Source: Pseudomonadota bacterium (GTDB taxonomy: Bacteria > Pseudomonadota > Gammaproteobacteria > Acidiferrobacterales > Acidiferrobacteraceae). Taken from it: a stretch of DNA of 64,000 nt. Location of the stretch: the NCBI GenBank assembly GCA_021794595.1, contig JAJYQN010000128.1, positions 1 to 64,000 of the forward strand, in the 5' to 3' direction. Below, in pieces: positions 9,610-20,307 of this stretch. The translations under genes and the position numbers were made by a program. Position 1 is the first letter of the stretch; every line of letters starts with the position of its first letter. Under the pieces are notes generated by a model. It did no database searches. It was not told where the DNA came from and worked only from the letters and a program-made list of their open reading frames with translations.

Positions 9610-10602
9610 ATGCAGAGTGTTCTTGTAATCCGGCGCGACAACATTGGCGATCTCGTGTGTACGACGCCTCTTTTTAGAACCCTGCGCGAGCATTTCCCAG
9701 ATGCACGACTCTGCGCCCTTGTGAACCCGTACAACAGAGCGGTGCTGGATAACAACCCCATTATTGACAAGATCTATGCTTTCCCAAATGAGCGCCATTG
9801 GCCGAGCGAGCATTCCTGGCGCGAGGTATATGGGCAACAGGCATCTCTCCTTTTGGAGCTCCGGAGGGAGAAGTTTGACTGTATTGTACAGGCGAGCCGT
9901 TCGACTCGTCGCCAGGACAAGATTTTTGGCAGACTTATTGGCGGAAAACGATACCTTAGGCGCGACCACGACCCGGACACCGGACATGAGGCCACGCGTA
10001 CAGTTTCGGTACTTAAGCCCCTTAATATCGGAACGTCTGCGATTCCTGAGCCGCGCGTCTATCCGGACATACCGACAACTAGGCGCATGCATTCGATCCT
10101 GCAAAATAGCGTGTCGGGAGCTTGCCCAAGCGCCATACATCTTAGTGCTCGAAACAAGGAAAACCAATGGCCGCTTGAGCGATATCGGGAATTTTTAAGA
10201 AGGGCCGTGAAAGAAGGCGGACGATTTGTGGTTCTATGGTCCCCCGGCGATAAGAGGAGCGCGGGCCACCCAGGTGATGATGAAAAGGCAGCCTCACTAA
10301 AACATGAACTTGCAGGGCTTCCGATAACGTTTCTCCCCACGCATACGGTGACAGAACTGATCTCCGTTCTGGCCGTGTGCGCCAACCTCATTGGTTGTGA
10401 TGGGGGCCATTGTCATTTAGCGTCTGGCTTAGGCACGCCCGTCCTTGGCCTTTATTGCGACAGTAAGGTTTTTGAATGGCGGCCATGGGGTCCGGAGCAT
10501 CGAATCGTCAGCGCACCTCTTGTTCCCGATGTTCGTGTTGACGATGTGCTTACCGCTTACCGTGACCTACCCACGACGCTTTCGTCGCCGTGGGTACGCT
10601 AG
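9610..10602 (+). CDS. GT9 family glycosyltransferase, paralogue B'
   Basis: This 330-residue GT9 protein is a paralogue of B (6738-7742). Shared blocks are VIRRDNIGDLVCTTPLFRTL (Asp14), LHLSAR-type IHLSARNKENQWPLE, WSPGDKRSAGHPGDDE and IGCDGGHCHLASGLGTP (Asp264). It begins directly at the first strand, without the N-terminal extension of B. It probably adds a sugar to the LPS core. Together with A' it forms a second copy of the A-B set. Codon choice looks less GC-biased than in the housekeeping genes of this window. Confidence 0.77.
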   Translation: MQSVLVIRRDNIGDLVCTTPLFRTLREHFPDARLCALVNPYNRAVLDNNPIIDKIYAFPNERHWPSEHSWREVYGQQASLLLELRREKFDCIVQASRSTRRQDKIFGRLIGGKRYLRRDHDPDTGHEATRTVSVLKPLNIGTSAIPEPRVYPDIPTTRRMHSILQNSVSGACPSAIHLSARNKENQWPLERYREFLRRAVKEGGRFVVLWSPGDKRSAGHPGDDEKAASLKHELAGLPITFLPTHTVTELISVLAVCANLIGCDGGHCHLASGLGTPVLGLYCDSKVFEWRPWGPEHRIVSAPLVPDVRVDDVLTAYRDLPTTLSSPWVR

Positions 10603-11120
10603 TGCCGCTTAGTTGGCAACCATTTTTGGAATTTTGTGTGACAATGGTTACTGCAACCTCTCTCGATCCAAGAGAGATCAAGTGCTCGTAGAGTCTCGGT
10701 CGCCGCAACAGGGCATCGCGGGCCATCCCGCCCTCGATCTCAGAGCGGCTCATGGTCCGTCTGGGCCGCTACGAGATAGCGCGGTCACCTTGTGTCCACA
10801 GAAAGTTTTCTGGATGCAAATAGGTGCCCAGCCCAGGCCGGCATGAACGCACGTTAAACTTAAGCATAGGCGGCGACGACGTGAAACGACATATGTTGTC
10901 CTCAACACGCGAGGCGATTTCTGATCGCCTGTTGTAAAGAGCAATCGACATCCGTGACTTTCTCGAGACATCCTTACGGCGATATTTTGATAAGACATCG
11001 TCTTTTCTGACAAAGCTCGTGAGTTTAGTCACGCATACGCTAACAATGGCGCTCCCATCTGGGGTGATTCCGTAGAATCCGTAGTTTAGCTGAGTATGGG
11101 GCATACCGAAATGAGAAAAG
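10603..11120. other. 518-base non-coding gap
   Basis: No gene is supported on either strand. Small hairpins exist (CTCTC/GAGAG around 10657-10677; AACCATT at 10618-10624 with AATGGTT at 10643-10649) but none is followed by a T-run. The stretch looks like the neighbouring lower-GC cluster and may hold decayed sequence. Confidence 0.35.
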
Positions 11121-12656
11121 ATGATCACTCTCCTGGGCGACATGGGGGCCATTTGGTACGAAAACAACTCGGCCAAATTGGCCGGCCGTGCCAGACTATT
11201 TGAGGGGAACACCAAACCAAGTGCTGGCGGCATATGGCAAAGCATTTATAATCTAGCGGCACTAAAACTAGGCATGTTAAGCAACCCTTTTAGAGGTTTT
11301 GGCGTGGCGGAAAAACGGGAAAAGGCTCTGTCGTCTCGCGCGTGGTTCGTTGTGGCTGAGAGTTGTGCATTGAGTCTCGTCTGGCCCTTACCCCACTCGA
11401 TTGCGCTCCGCAACGTCCTCATGGCCGCGCTGTTGATAACTTTGGCCTTTCGTGCCGATTGGCAGCAAGCCGTGCGGCTTATTCGGGGCCCAGCCCGCGG
11501 TCTAACGGCGCTTTACGCAAGCTTTACGCTGTGGATATTAGTCGTTGCACTTTTTATATCACCTTTCCGCGGATGGAGTCTTGGCGAGATAAGCGGGCAA
11601 TGGTTTTGCGGTTTCGTGGCGGTCCTTATCGGCGTGATAACGGCCTTCCAGAAGGATGTGCGGATTGGACCGACGATTGTCGTGGCAGTGCTCGGTGTTT
11701 TGGCGGTGCAGGTTCTAGCGGTCGATCTTCAAGGCATCTGGGTGGTGGCTCGCACGGGCGCCTGGTCCCACATGGCCCGGTTGGGTGGGCTTACGGCGGG
11801 CCCAGGAAAGGCAAGTTACCTTACGAATTTTCTGCTAAGCGGCCTCATAGCAGAGTTAAGCCTGCGCATGGAAGGCCGCCAAGGGCTTTCTTGGGCATCG
11901 GCATGGGTCTGGGGCTTGGTTTTTGCGTGTGTCGTGAGCATTTATTTTGAAGCTATGCGCAACGAGCTTTTTGATGTCGTCGTATTCGTGATGTTCGTCG
12001 GAATAATAGGCTATCGAATTCAGGCCCGCCGTGCGCCGCGGCGTGCTCTGTTAGTGGTCACAGGAAGTCTTGTGGCCATCCTGACGGCAATAGGCGTTGA
12101 CCTGGTACTAGACCCGCGGTGGCAGACTTTATGGGCAACCATACCGGTCGCCCTAGACACCACAGGCCATTTGGCTTGGTTAAACGGCCAGCGTTTTTCT
12201 TTACCGCACCTTCCCAATGGCCAGGTCGTTAACCCATCTAATTATCTACGCATCGCCTGGATTAAAGAAGGGTTAAAAAGCGTAGTGGCGGACCCTTGGG
12301 GGGTAGGATACGGGCGGTCCGCATTTGGCCACGCGCTACGTTTGCGGTTTGGTAAAATGGCGACAACCACCGGGCTCAATAACTCCCTTATAACCATTGC
12401 GATCGGTACAGGGGTGCCGGGTGTTATTTTGTGGCTAGGATGGTTTGCCTCCATTGGCAAGCTCGCGGTGAGCCAGTTTAGCGGTGCGCGCGCATTCGAG
12501 GCTCGGTTTCTTCTGCTTATCGTACTAGCCTTCGGCGTCAGAATGGGGCTTGATAACGAGATGCAAAACTATACCCTCGAACAATTCCTGTATTTTGTGG
12601 GCCTTCTTGCGCCCTTAGCCGTCATAAGCAGGGGTACTGGCGAGCAGTCCGGGTAA
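11121..12656 (+). CDS. O-antigen ligase-like polytopic membrane protein (WaaL/Wzy family)
   Basis: The open frame encodes up to 511 residues. Family resemblance starts only after about residue 65, so ATG 11274 (460 residues, with a weak AGG upstream) is an equally good start. The body has roughly ten hydrophobic segments and a large periplasmic-type loop (about residues 330-420 of the long form). That loop contains GVGYGRSAFGHALRLRFG and GLNNSLI, the position where WaaL proteins usually have an HN motif. WaaL joins O-antigen to lipid A-core in the periplasm. Position among core transferases supports a ligase or polymerase. A Wzy polymerase is the main alternative. Confidence 0.65.
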   Translation: MITLLGDMGAIWYENNSAKLAGRARLFEGNTKPSAGGIWQSIYNLAALKLGMLSNPFRGFGVAEKREKALSSRAWFVVAESCALSLVWPLPHSIALRNVLMAALLITLAFRADWQQAVRLIRGPARGLTALYASFTLWILVVALFISPFRGWSLGEISGQWFCGFVAVLIGVITAFQKDVRIGPTIVVAVLGVLAVQVLAVDLQGIWVVARTGAWSHMARLGGLTAGPGKASYLTNFLLSGLIAELSLRMEGRQGLSWASAWVWGLVFACVVSIYFEAMRNELFDVVVFVMFVGIIGYRIQARRAPRRALLVVTGSLVAILTAIGVDLVLDPRWQTLWATIPVALDTTGHLAWLNGQRFSLPHLPNGQVVNPSNYLRIAWIKEGLKSVVADPWGVGYGRSAFGHALRLRFGKMATTTGLNNSLITIAIGTGVPGVILWLGWFASIGKLAVSQFSGARAFEARFLLLIVLAFGVRMGLDNEMQNYTLEQFLYFVGLLAPLAVISRGTGEQSG

Positions 12657-12862
12657 ACATACAGAAACGTTAAGGCGTCACACGGCGCGGTTGAATGTTG
12701 GGTACCAGTGTTCGTAACAAGAGGGCGCGGTGTGCAAATGACGGGCTAGGCGGGTGACCCACGGAGCGGGCTCCTTATCGCCGTCACACCTTCTGTATGA
12801 AATACTGACACGTCATCGCCTAAGATTGTCGTGTAAATCCTTTTCCGGAGCGGCCGCCTCTC

Positions 12863-13627
12863 ATGCCTTTATCTGTGATAGCAATCACCAAAAACGAGGC
12901 TGCCATGATTCGTCGCTGCCTTAGCTCGGTGTCGTGGGCCGACGAGATTATCGTGGTTGATTCGGGGAGCACGGACGACACGGTCGCGATCTGCCGCGAA
13001 TTTACACCTCACGTCATCAGCGCGGAGTGGCCTGGGTTTGGTCCCCAAAAAAACCGTGCATTGGATCTTGCCACCGGTACCTGGGTCCTGGCCCTGGACG
13101 CAGACGAGTACCTGCCCATCCCGGCCCAAACCGAAATTCAGCGGGTGCTAGCGGCAGAAGAAAAGGGGGTGGATGCCTACCGCATCCCGCGTCTCTCCAG
13201 TTACTGTGGCCGGTTCATGGGACATGGGGGGTGGTACCCCGATTACGTCATCCGGCTTTTCCGTCGAGGCCGTGCGCGCTTTAGTGACGACATCGTCCAC
13301 GAGCGCTTGGTGGTCCAAGGAACGGTCGGCACCTTGTCCTCGCCGCTTCATCACGAGACTTACCGCGATCTTGAGGAGGTCCTCCACAAAATCGACAGTT
13401 ACTCGACAGCCGGTGCTGCGATGGCCGCCAAAAAGGGGCGTCGCGGCTCATTACCTAAAGCCCTCATGCATGGCGTCTGGGCGTTCGTACGCACATACTT
13501 TGTACAACTGGGCCTGCTCGACGGACCCGAGGGCCTGATGCTCGCGATATCGAACGCCGAGGTGACGTACTATAAGTACCTCAAGCTGCGCCTTCTGACC
13601 CAAACGCGAGACGGACATGAGTCCTGA
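12863..13627 (+). CDS. GT2 LPS core glycosyltransferase (WaaE/KdtX-like)
   Basis: The 254-residue protein has the GT-A fold start LSVIAITKNEAAMIRRCLSS (residues 3-22), DSGSTDDT at 33-40 and the metal-binding LDADEYL near 78-84. It also has the KNRAL motif at 63-67 and the conserved HE near the middle typical of the WaaE/KdtX branch. These enzymes add glucose to an inner-core heptose, and the gene often sits beside waaA and waaC, as here. The donor sugar is inferred from family only. Confidence 0.82.
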   Translation: MPLSVIAITKNEAAMIRRCLSSVSWADEIIVVDSGSTDDTVAICREFTPHVISAEWPGFGPQKNRALDLATGTWVLALDADEYLPIPAQTEIQRVLAAEEKGVDAYRIPRLSSYCGRFMGHGGWYPDYVIRLFRRGRARFSDDIVHERLVVQGTVGTLSSPLHHETYRDLEEVLHKIDSYSTAGAAMAAKKGRRGSLPKALMHGVWAFVRTYFVQLGLLDGPEGLMLAISNAEVTYYKYLKLRLLTQTRDGHES

Positions 13628-13693
13628 ACCTCTGATATTGGCCCGACCCTCTCTCTTATGGCGCTAACGACGGTAAACGACGTGTCGCCACCC

Positions 13694-14659
13694 ATGAACA
13701 TCCTGATCGTCAAGACCTCGTCGCTGGGCGATGTGGTCCATAATCTGCCCATGGTGTCCGACATTCACGCCCGGTTTCCGTCGGCGCAAATCGACTGGGT
13801 GGTCGAAAAGGCCTTTGCCGACATCCCCGCCCTGCACCCAGCCATTCGCACGGTGATCCCCGTGGAGTTGCGCCGCTGGCTCCGGGCACCTTGGCAAGCC
13901 CGGACCTGGGAAGAGCTTAAGACATTTCGCAGATCTCTGCGGCAAGCCCGCTATGACCTGGTGTTAGATAGCCAGGGGCTTCTGAAAAGCGCGGTCCTCG
14001 CGCGGCAGGCCTTAGGTCCCGTTTATGGGCCGGACCGCAGATCGGCACGCGAGACCTGGGCGGCTTTACTCTACCAAAGGGGGGTCCCGGTGGTGTGGGA
14101 ACAACACGCGGTGTGGCGTAACCGCTCGCTCGCCGCAGGCGCCTTGGGGTATCCCATTCCGACGGCCGAACCCAATTACGGTCTCGCGCCCCCGCAACCG
14201 AAGACGTCCCCCAGCACAACGGCCTATTGCGTGGCCCTGCATGCGACCAGCCGCGCCTCTAAGCTATGGCCCGAAGAATCGTGGGTGGCGCTCGGTAAGG
14301 CTCTCGCGCAGCAGGGGCTTGCCACCCTCTGGCCCTCCGGGAGCCCGGAAGAAGAGCGGGCGGCGCACGCCATTGCGCAAGCGATAGGGGCCGGGGCGCA
14401 GGCGCTCGCGCGCATGAGCGTCCGGGACCTCGCGGCGATCATCGCAGCGGCCCGGGGCGTGGTTGGGGTCGACACCGGGCTTGTGCACTTAGCCGCGGCC
14501 CTCAATCGCCCCACGGTCGGGATCTTCTGCGACAGCGACCCTAAGCAAACCGGGGTCCTCGCCGCGAATGCATCGAGTCTGGGGGGCTTTGGTGCGCGGC
14601 CCTCGGTGGAGGCGGTCATGCAGGCCCTTGGTAGTGCAGGTGCTTGGGCGACGTCATGA
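13694..14659 (+). CDS. waaC: Lipopolysaccharide heptosyltransferase I
   Basis: The 321-residue GT9 enzyme starts MNILIVKTSSLGDVVHNLPM, with Asp13 in the SSLGD motif at the same position as the proposed catalytic base of E. coli WaaC. VGVDTGLVHLAAAL places Asp260 in the ADP-heptose binding loop. It adds the first heptose to Kdo2-lipid A. ATG 13694 was chosen because the upstream in-frame ATG 13658 adds 12 residues before the first strand. Its stop codon overlaps the waaA start in an ATGA arrangement. Confidence 0.92.
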   Translation: MNILIVKTSSLGDVVHNLPMVSDIHARFPSAQIDWVVEKAFADIPALHPAIRTVIPVELRRWLRAPWQARTWEELKTFRRSLRQARYDLVLDSQGLLKSAVLARQALGPVYGPDRRSARETWAALLYQRGVPVVWEQHAVWRNRSLAAGALGYPIPTAEPNYGLAPPQPKTSPSTTAYCVALHATSRASKLWPEESWVALGKALAQQGLATLWPSGSPEEERAAHAIAQAIGAGAQALARMSVRDLAAIIAAARGVVGVDTGLVHLAAALNRPTVGIFCDSDPKQTGVLAANASSLGGFGARPSVEAVMQALGSAGAWATS

Positions 14660-15936
14660 GGCTCTATACCTTGCTCCTGCGCCTTTTGCTTCCGTTTGCG
14701 CTCGCGCGGCTGTGGTGGCGTTCGCGCAAACACCCGCGCTACGCGCCCCGTTGGGGCGAGCGCCTTGGCTACGGGTCCCCGTTAGCGGCCGGGTCTTTAT
14801 GGATTCATGCGGTCTCGGTAGGGGAGGTGCGGGCGGCCGCACCCCTAATTCGGGCGCTACTGGATGCGCACCCGGACATTCCTTTGCTTGTCACCACGAC
14901 CACCCTGACCGGAGCGGCCCAGGTCGATATGCTGTTTGGGCAAAGCGTCCAGCACCGATTTGCGCCCTTTGACCTACCGAGCGCCTTAAGACGCTTTCTG
15001 GAGAGGACGCGGCCGCACGCGGCCGTGATCCTTGAGACCGAGCTCTGGCCGAACCTGTTTCAGGCCTTGCGGCGAGCCGACATTCCCTTGGTGCTCGCCA
15101 ACGTGCGACTTTCGGAGCGGTCCTACCGCCGCTACCGACGTTTTCGTGGCCTGACCGCCCATATGCTGGCGGTACCCACGGCGATTGCGGTTCAATCTTC
15201 AGCGGATGCCGGTCGCATACGGGCCTTGGGGGCGCCGGCCCAGCGGGTTCACGTCACCGGCAATATGAAGTTTGAGATGACCCCAACCGCGAGCTTGCGC
15301 GAGGCGGCGCAGGCCTTGCGCTACGAGTGGGGCGAGCGCCCGGTATGGGTCGCGGCAAGCACCCATCAGGGCGAGGAGGAGATCGTCCTCGACGTCCATG
15401 TCCGCTTGCGAGCGATATTCCCGAGCCTTCTTTTGATCTTGGTCCCGCGCCACCCCGAGCGATTCGAGGCGGTGGCCAAGCTCGGGCGTCAGCGCGGCCT
15501 AACACTGGTGGAGCGGAGCCTGGGCCTGCCGGTCACGGTGGACACGGCCGTCTTTCTGGGTGACACCATGGGCGAACTCGTGCTGTTTTTTGCCGCGGCG
15601 GATTGCGCCTTCATCGGCGGGTCGCTGGTCGAAACCGGGGGCCACAACCCGCTTGAGGCCCTGGCACTCGGCGTCCCCACGGTCTTTGGCCCCCACATGT
15701 TCAACTTCGACGAAATCGGAAAACTGACGCGCGAGGCCGGCGCCGGCGTCCAGGTGCGCGACACCGTGAGCTTGGCCGAGGCCATCGGGCGTTACCTTGG
15801 AGACCAAGAGGCACGGTTAGCGGCAGGGCGCGCCGGAGAAGAGCTTGTGCTGGCCCACCAAGGGGCTTGCGCCCAGACCTTGGGGCTTTTGGAGCCCTTT
15901 GTCAGACGCCCGCTATCGCCTTCGGCAGGTCCCTGA
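14656..15936 (+). CDS. waaA: 3-deoxy-D-manno-octulosonic acid (Kdo) transferase
   Basis: The 426-residue protein has the N-terminal membrane anchor (residues 1-20), WIHAVSVGEVRAA with the catalytic-type Glu57, and the C-terminal GGSLVETGGHNPLEALALG with CMP-Kdo contacts. It transfers Kdo residues from CMP-Kdo to lipid IVA on the inner face of the cytoplasmic membrane. ATG 14656 overlaps the waaC stop. A TTG four codons upstream is less likely. The last 35 bases overlap a convergent isochorismatase-like gene. Confidence 0.95.
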   Translation: MRLYTLLLRLLLPFALARLWWRSRKHPRYAPRWGERLGYGSPLAAGSLWIHAVSVGEVRAAAPLIRALLDAHPDIPLLVTTTTLTGAAQVDMLFGQSVQHRFAPFDLPSALRRFLERTRPHAAVILETELWPNLFQALRRADIPLVLANVRLSERSYRRYRRFRGLTAHMLAVPTAIAVQSSADAGRIRALGAPAQRVHVTGNMKFEMTPTASLREAAQALRYEWGERPVWVAASTHQGEEEIVLDVHVRLRAIFPSLLLILVPRHPERFEAVAKLGRQRGLTLVERSLGLPVTVDTAVFLGDTMGELVLFFAAADCAFIGGSLVETGGHNPLEALALGVPTVFGPHMFNFDEIGKLTREAGAGVQVRDTVSLAEAIGRYLGDQEARLAAGRAGEELVLAHQGACAQTLGLLEPFVRRPLSPSAGP

Positions 15937-16474
15937 TCTCGCGCGCGAGCTCCCGAAAGCGGACATGGTCCGCGCCACGCAGCCACTCAAACACCGTAGA
16001 TTCGATCGAGGCGATCCGGACGCCCTCACGGCCAAGCCGCTCAAGGGCCTGGGCGTGGTGCGTGGGGTCACGGCTCGCGCAGCCATCCGCCAAGACGTAG
16101 GGGGTCTTACCGCACGACACGAGATCAAAGGCGGTCTGCAGCACACAGACGTGGGTCTCGATGCCAGCGATCAGGACCTGATCGCGATGGTCCTCGAAGA
16201 CCGGGGCGATATCCGCGTCCGCGCAACAGGAAAAGGACATCTTGTCGGCCCGATAGACATCGTCGGGAAGGACCTCGGCGAGCTCCGGGAGGAGTGGACC
16301 CAGACCCTGGGGGTACTGCCGAGTCGCGACAACGGGGATGGCAAGGAGCCGCGCGGCGCGCACCAGCAGTTTAAGGCGTAGCAGGAGGCCCGGCGGACTT
16401 TCCGTCATGGCCGGGAAAAGGCGCGCCTGAAGGTCGACTAATACTAGGCGGCTGCGCTCGGCCTCGATCAGCAT
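15902..16474 (-). CDS. Isochorismatase-family cysteine hydrolase
   Basis: The 190-residue protein carries the family's Asp-Lys-Cys triad: Asp14 in LVLVDLQARLF, Lys78 in YRADKMSF and Cys110 in AGIETHVCV. It also has the cis-peptide region AGIETH. Members hydrolyse amides or isochorismate. The short YcaC-like length fits a nicotinamidase-related hydrolase of unknown substrate. It is followed on the same strand by nothing, and preceded by a rhodanese gene 6 bases away, so the two are probably co-transcribed. Confidence 0.85.
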   Translation of the reverse strand: MLIEAERSRLVLVDLQARLFPAMTESPPGLLLRLKLLVRAARLLAIPVVATRQYPQGLGPLLPELAEVLPDDVYRADKMSFSCCADADIAPVFEDHRDQVLIAGIETHVCVLQTAFDLVSCGKTPYVLADGCASRDPTHHAQALERLGREGVRIASIESTVFEWLRGADHVRFRELAREIRDLPKAIAGV

Positions 16475-16480
16475 GAAAAT

Positions 16481-16798
16481 CTAGTAACGAGCCATGGTCG
16501 GGTCTACGGTGCGGGCCCACGCCTCGATCCCACCCTTGAGGTTCGCCACGTTCTTAAACCCGTTCTGTTGGAGGAACTGGGCGACATGAAGGCTCCGCAC
16601 CCCGGTGTGGCAATAGATCACCATCTCCTTTTCGGGGTCGAAGGTCTCCATCAGGGCCGGCACCTGCTGCATGGGGGCATGGAGAGAATCGGGGAGGGCA
16701 CAGAGCTTGCGCTCCCACGGCTCCCGGACATCGAGGATGATCGGTTTATCACCGGCCTGCAGCCGGGCGTGAAGCTCTTCGGGCGAGATCTCGCGCAT
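16481..16798 (-). CDS. Single-domain rhodanese (sulfurtransferase)
   Basis: The 105-residue protein is one rhodanese domain: LDVREPWER near residues 22-30 and the active-site loop with Cys63 in YCHTGVRS. The six-residue loop is that of GlpE/PspE-like sulfurtransferases, which carry a persulfide on the cysteine. There is no signal peptide, so it is cytoplasmic. It lies in a same-strand run between a Pcm-like methyltransferase and an isochorismatase-like hydrolase. Confidence 0.88.
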   Translation of the reverse strand: MREISPEELHARLQAGDKPIILDVREPWERKLCALPDSLHAPMQQVPALMETFDPEKEMVIYCHTGVRSLHVAQFLQQNGFKNVANLKGGIEAWARTVDPTMARY

Positions 16799-16820
16799 AA
16801 GGGGTGCTTTATTTCATTTA

Positions 16821-17486
16821 TCAGAAGCGAAAGCGATCCGGTTGGGGGGCATTGATCAAGACGGGCACATCCGTCTCGAAGAGCGACCGCTCGGAGTAGC
16901 GATCGGCTTCGTGGCGGGTGATGACGCGCACCTCCATAGCCGGCGCGGTCCCCACGATCACGACCAAGCGGCCGCCCACGGCCAAGGACTCCCGAAACGC
17001 GGGGTCGGGCCCCAAGGGCAGGGCCCCGCTCACCAGAATGGCGTCATAGAGACCATGGCGCGGCCAGCCGCGGGCCGCATCACCCACCTCGAGATTGGTG
17101 TTGTTAAGGCCCAGGGCGCTCAGGTGGCTAGCGGCGCGGAGCTTGAATTCCGGAACGATCTCGACACTGTAAATGGCGCGTGCAAGACCGGCCATGACCG
17201 CGGTGAGGTAGCCAGTCCCGGTCCCCACCTCAAGAACCCGATCGGACGCCGAAAGGACTAGGCTGTCGATCAATCGAGCCTCCAACATCGGAGAGAACAT
17301 GACCTGTCCCCGACCGAGCGGGATGCTCATATCAGCGAAGGCCATGGCCCGGTACGGTGCGGGCACAAATTCCTCGCGTGGCACCTCGCGCAAGCGCGCC
17401 AAGAGGCGCTCATCGAGCACCTCGCAGGTACGAATCTGTTGCGCGACCATATTCTGGCGCGCGACATCAAATGATGCTGGCAGCAT
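16821..17486 (-). CDS. Protein-L-isoaspartate O-methyltransferase family protein
   Basis: The 221-residue protein has SAM-binding motif I LEVGTGTGYLTAVMA (residues 85-99) and an N-terminal FVPAPYRAMAFADMSIPLG block typical of the PCMT family. Canonical enzymes have a TIS sequence with the catalytic Ser in the segment following G-Q. Here the segment reads GQVMFSP (near 60-66), so the usual Ser position is Phe. The protein may therefore not be a true repair methyltransferase. Start 17486 is the ATG nearest the family's usual N-terminus. The frame is open 72 residues further upstream but without homology. Confidence 0.75.
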   Translation of the reverse strand: MLPASFDVARQNMVAQQIRTCEVLDERLLARLREVPREEFVPAPYRAMAFADMSIPLGRGQVMFSPMLEARLIDSLVLSASDRVLEVGTGTGYLTAVMAGLARAIYSVEIVPEFKLRAASHLSALGLNNTNLEVGDAARGWPRHGLYDAILVSGALPLGPDPAFRESLAVGGRLVVIVGTAPAMEVRVITRHEADRYSERSLFETDVPVLINAPQPDRFRF

Positions 17487-17653
17487 ACAAAAAGGGGGTC
17501 CAAAGCTGGAATTTTGAGCGTAAGCCTTTTGCCAGAGAGACGCAAGCGGCTCCTTGCAATCGCCCCGCGAATCCATTAGTTTTGATCGCCCATAGGTCGG
17601 CCTTAAAGGTCGACGACCGGCGCCGTGCGCGCACCCTCCACTCTTTAGAATAG

Positions 17654-19489
<1,836 letters not shown>

Positions 19490-19921
19490 ATGAGCGCGCA
19501 CGCGGGGGCCGGGGGTGGTGAACTCGGGCGGCGGGTGGCGCTGCTCACGGCGTTGCTTGCCAGTTTGGCGGCGCTCTTGAGCTACGGAATCACGACCAGC
19601 CAAAACCACGCCATCGTCCTCAAAAACGAGGCCGTGTTCGTGCTCCTGAAATCGACCCAGCTGCGGCTTCAGACCCGTGGATCCCGGGCGCAAATATTCC
19701 GCGAGCAACAGGCCCTAGACCGGAAGGCCAACCGCCTAAACCAGACGAGCGAGCGACTGATGGGTCCGCATGACCATTATGCTCAAGCGCTTGTGGCCGC
19801 CGAGATCGCGATCGCGCTTGCGTCCGTAGCGGCGCTCACCGAAAGACGTTGGCTTTTTCATGGGGCGCTGGCCGCATCGGCATGCGCTCTTCTGTTGGGC
19901 ACCTTTGGACTGATGTCATGA
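19490..19921 (+). CDS. DUF4337-like small membrane protein
   Basis: The 143-residue protein has an N-terminal transmembrane segment (about 15-34), a charged helical stretch rich in Arg, Gln and Lys (about 55-92) and two closely spaced transmembrane segments (about 98-116 and 121-141). This layout matches the DUF4337 family, whose function is unknown. The ATG follows the thiC stop directly and the stop overlaps the next start (ATGA), so it is translated as part of the thiC operon. Confidence 0.7.
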   Translation: MSAHAGAGGGELGRRVALLTALLASLAALLSYGITTSQNHAIVLKNEAVFVLLKSTQLRLQTRGSRAQIFREQQALDRKANRLNQTSERLMGPHDHYAQALVAAEIAIALASVAALTERRWLFHGALAASACALLLGTFGLMS

Positions 19922-20307
19922 GCCAACCGTTTCCCGTTATGGTAGCAACGGATCGAGGGAAATGCGGTCAGTGCCCCGCGATTTGTTGCGGCTACATCAC
20001 CCAAAAGATCCCGACACCGCGCGCGCGGAGCGACTTTGAGCACCTCCTGTGGCAAGTCAGCCATCGCGGCATCGAGGTCTACAAGGACGAGGATGGCTGG
20101 TATCTTCTTATGCACACCCGCTGCGAACACCTCCTGGAAGACGGGGCCTGCGGAATCTACGAGACACGCCCGCCGATCTGCCGCGACTACTCAAACGACT
20201 TCTGCGAATGGGATGAGCCGGCCGAACGCCACTTCGCCTTGCACTTTCGGGACTATGACGCGCTCCTTCACTACTGCCGGGAACGCTTTCGCAGCTGGCC
20301 GCGCTAG
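19918..20307 (+). CDS. YkgJ-family cysteine-cluster protein (UPF0153)
   Basis: The 129-residue protein has the CxxC...CC pattern at the start (Cys16, Cys19, Cys23, Cys24) and further Cys residues in TRCEHL, GACGIYETRPPICRDY and DFCEW. Eight or more cysteines in this spacing define the YkgJ/UPF0153 zinc- or iron-binding family of unknown function. ATG 19918 overlaps the stop of the DUF4337 gene. It is probably part of the thiC transcript. Confidence 0.82.
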   Translation: MSQPFPVMVATDRGKCGQCPAICCGYITQKIPTPRARSDFEHLLWQVSHRGIEVYKDEDGWYLLMHTRCEHLLEDGACGIYETRPPICRDYSNDFCEWDEPAERHFALHFRDYDALLHYCRERFRSWPR

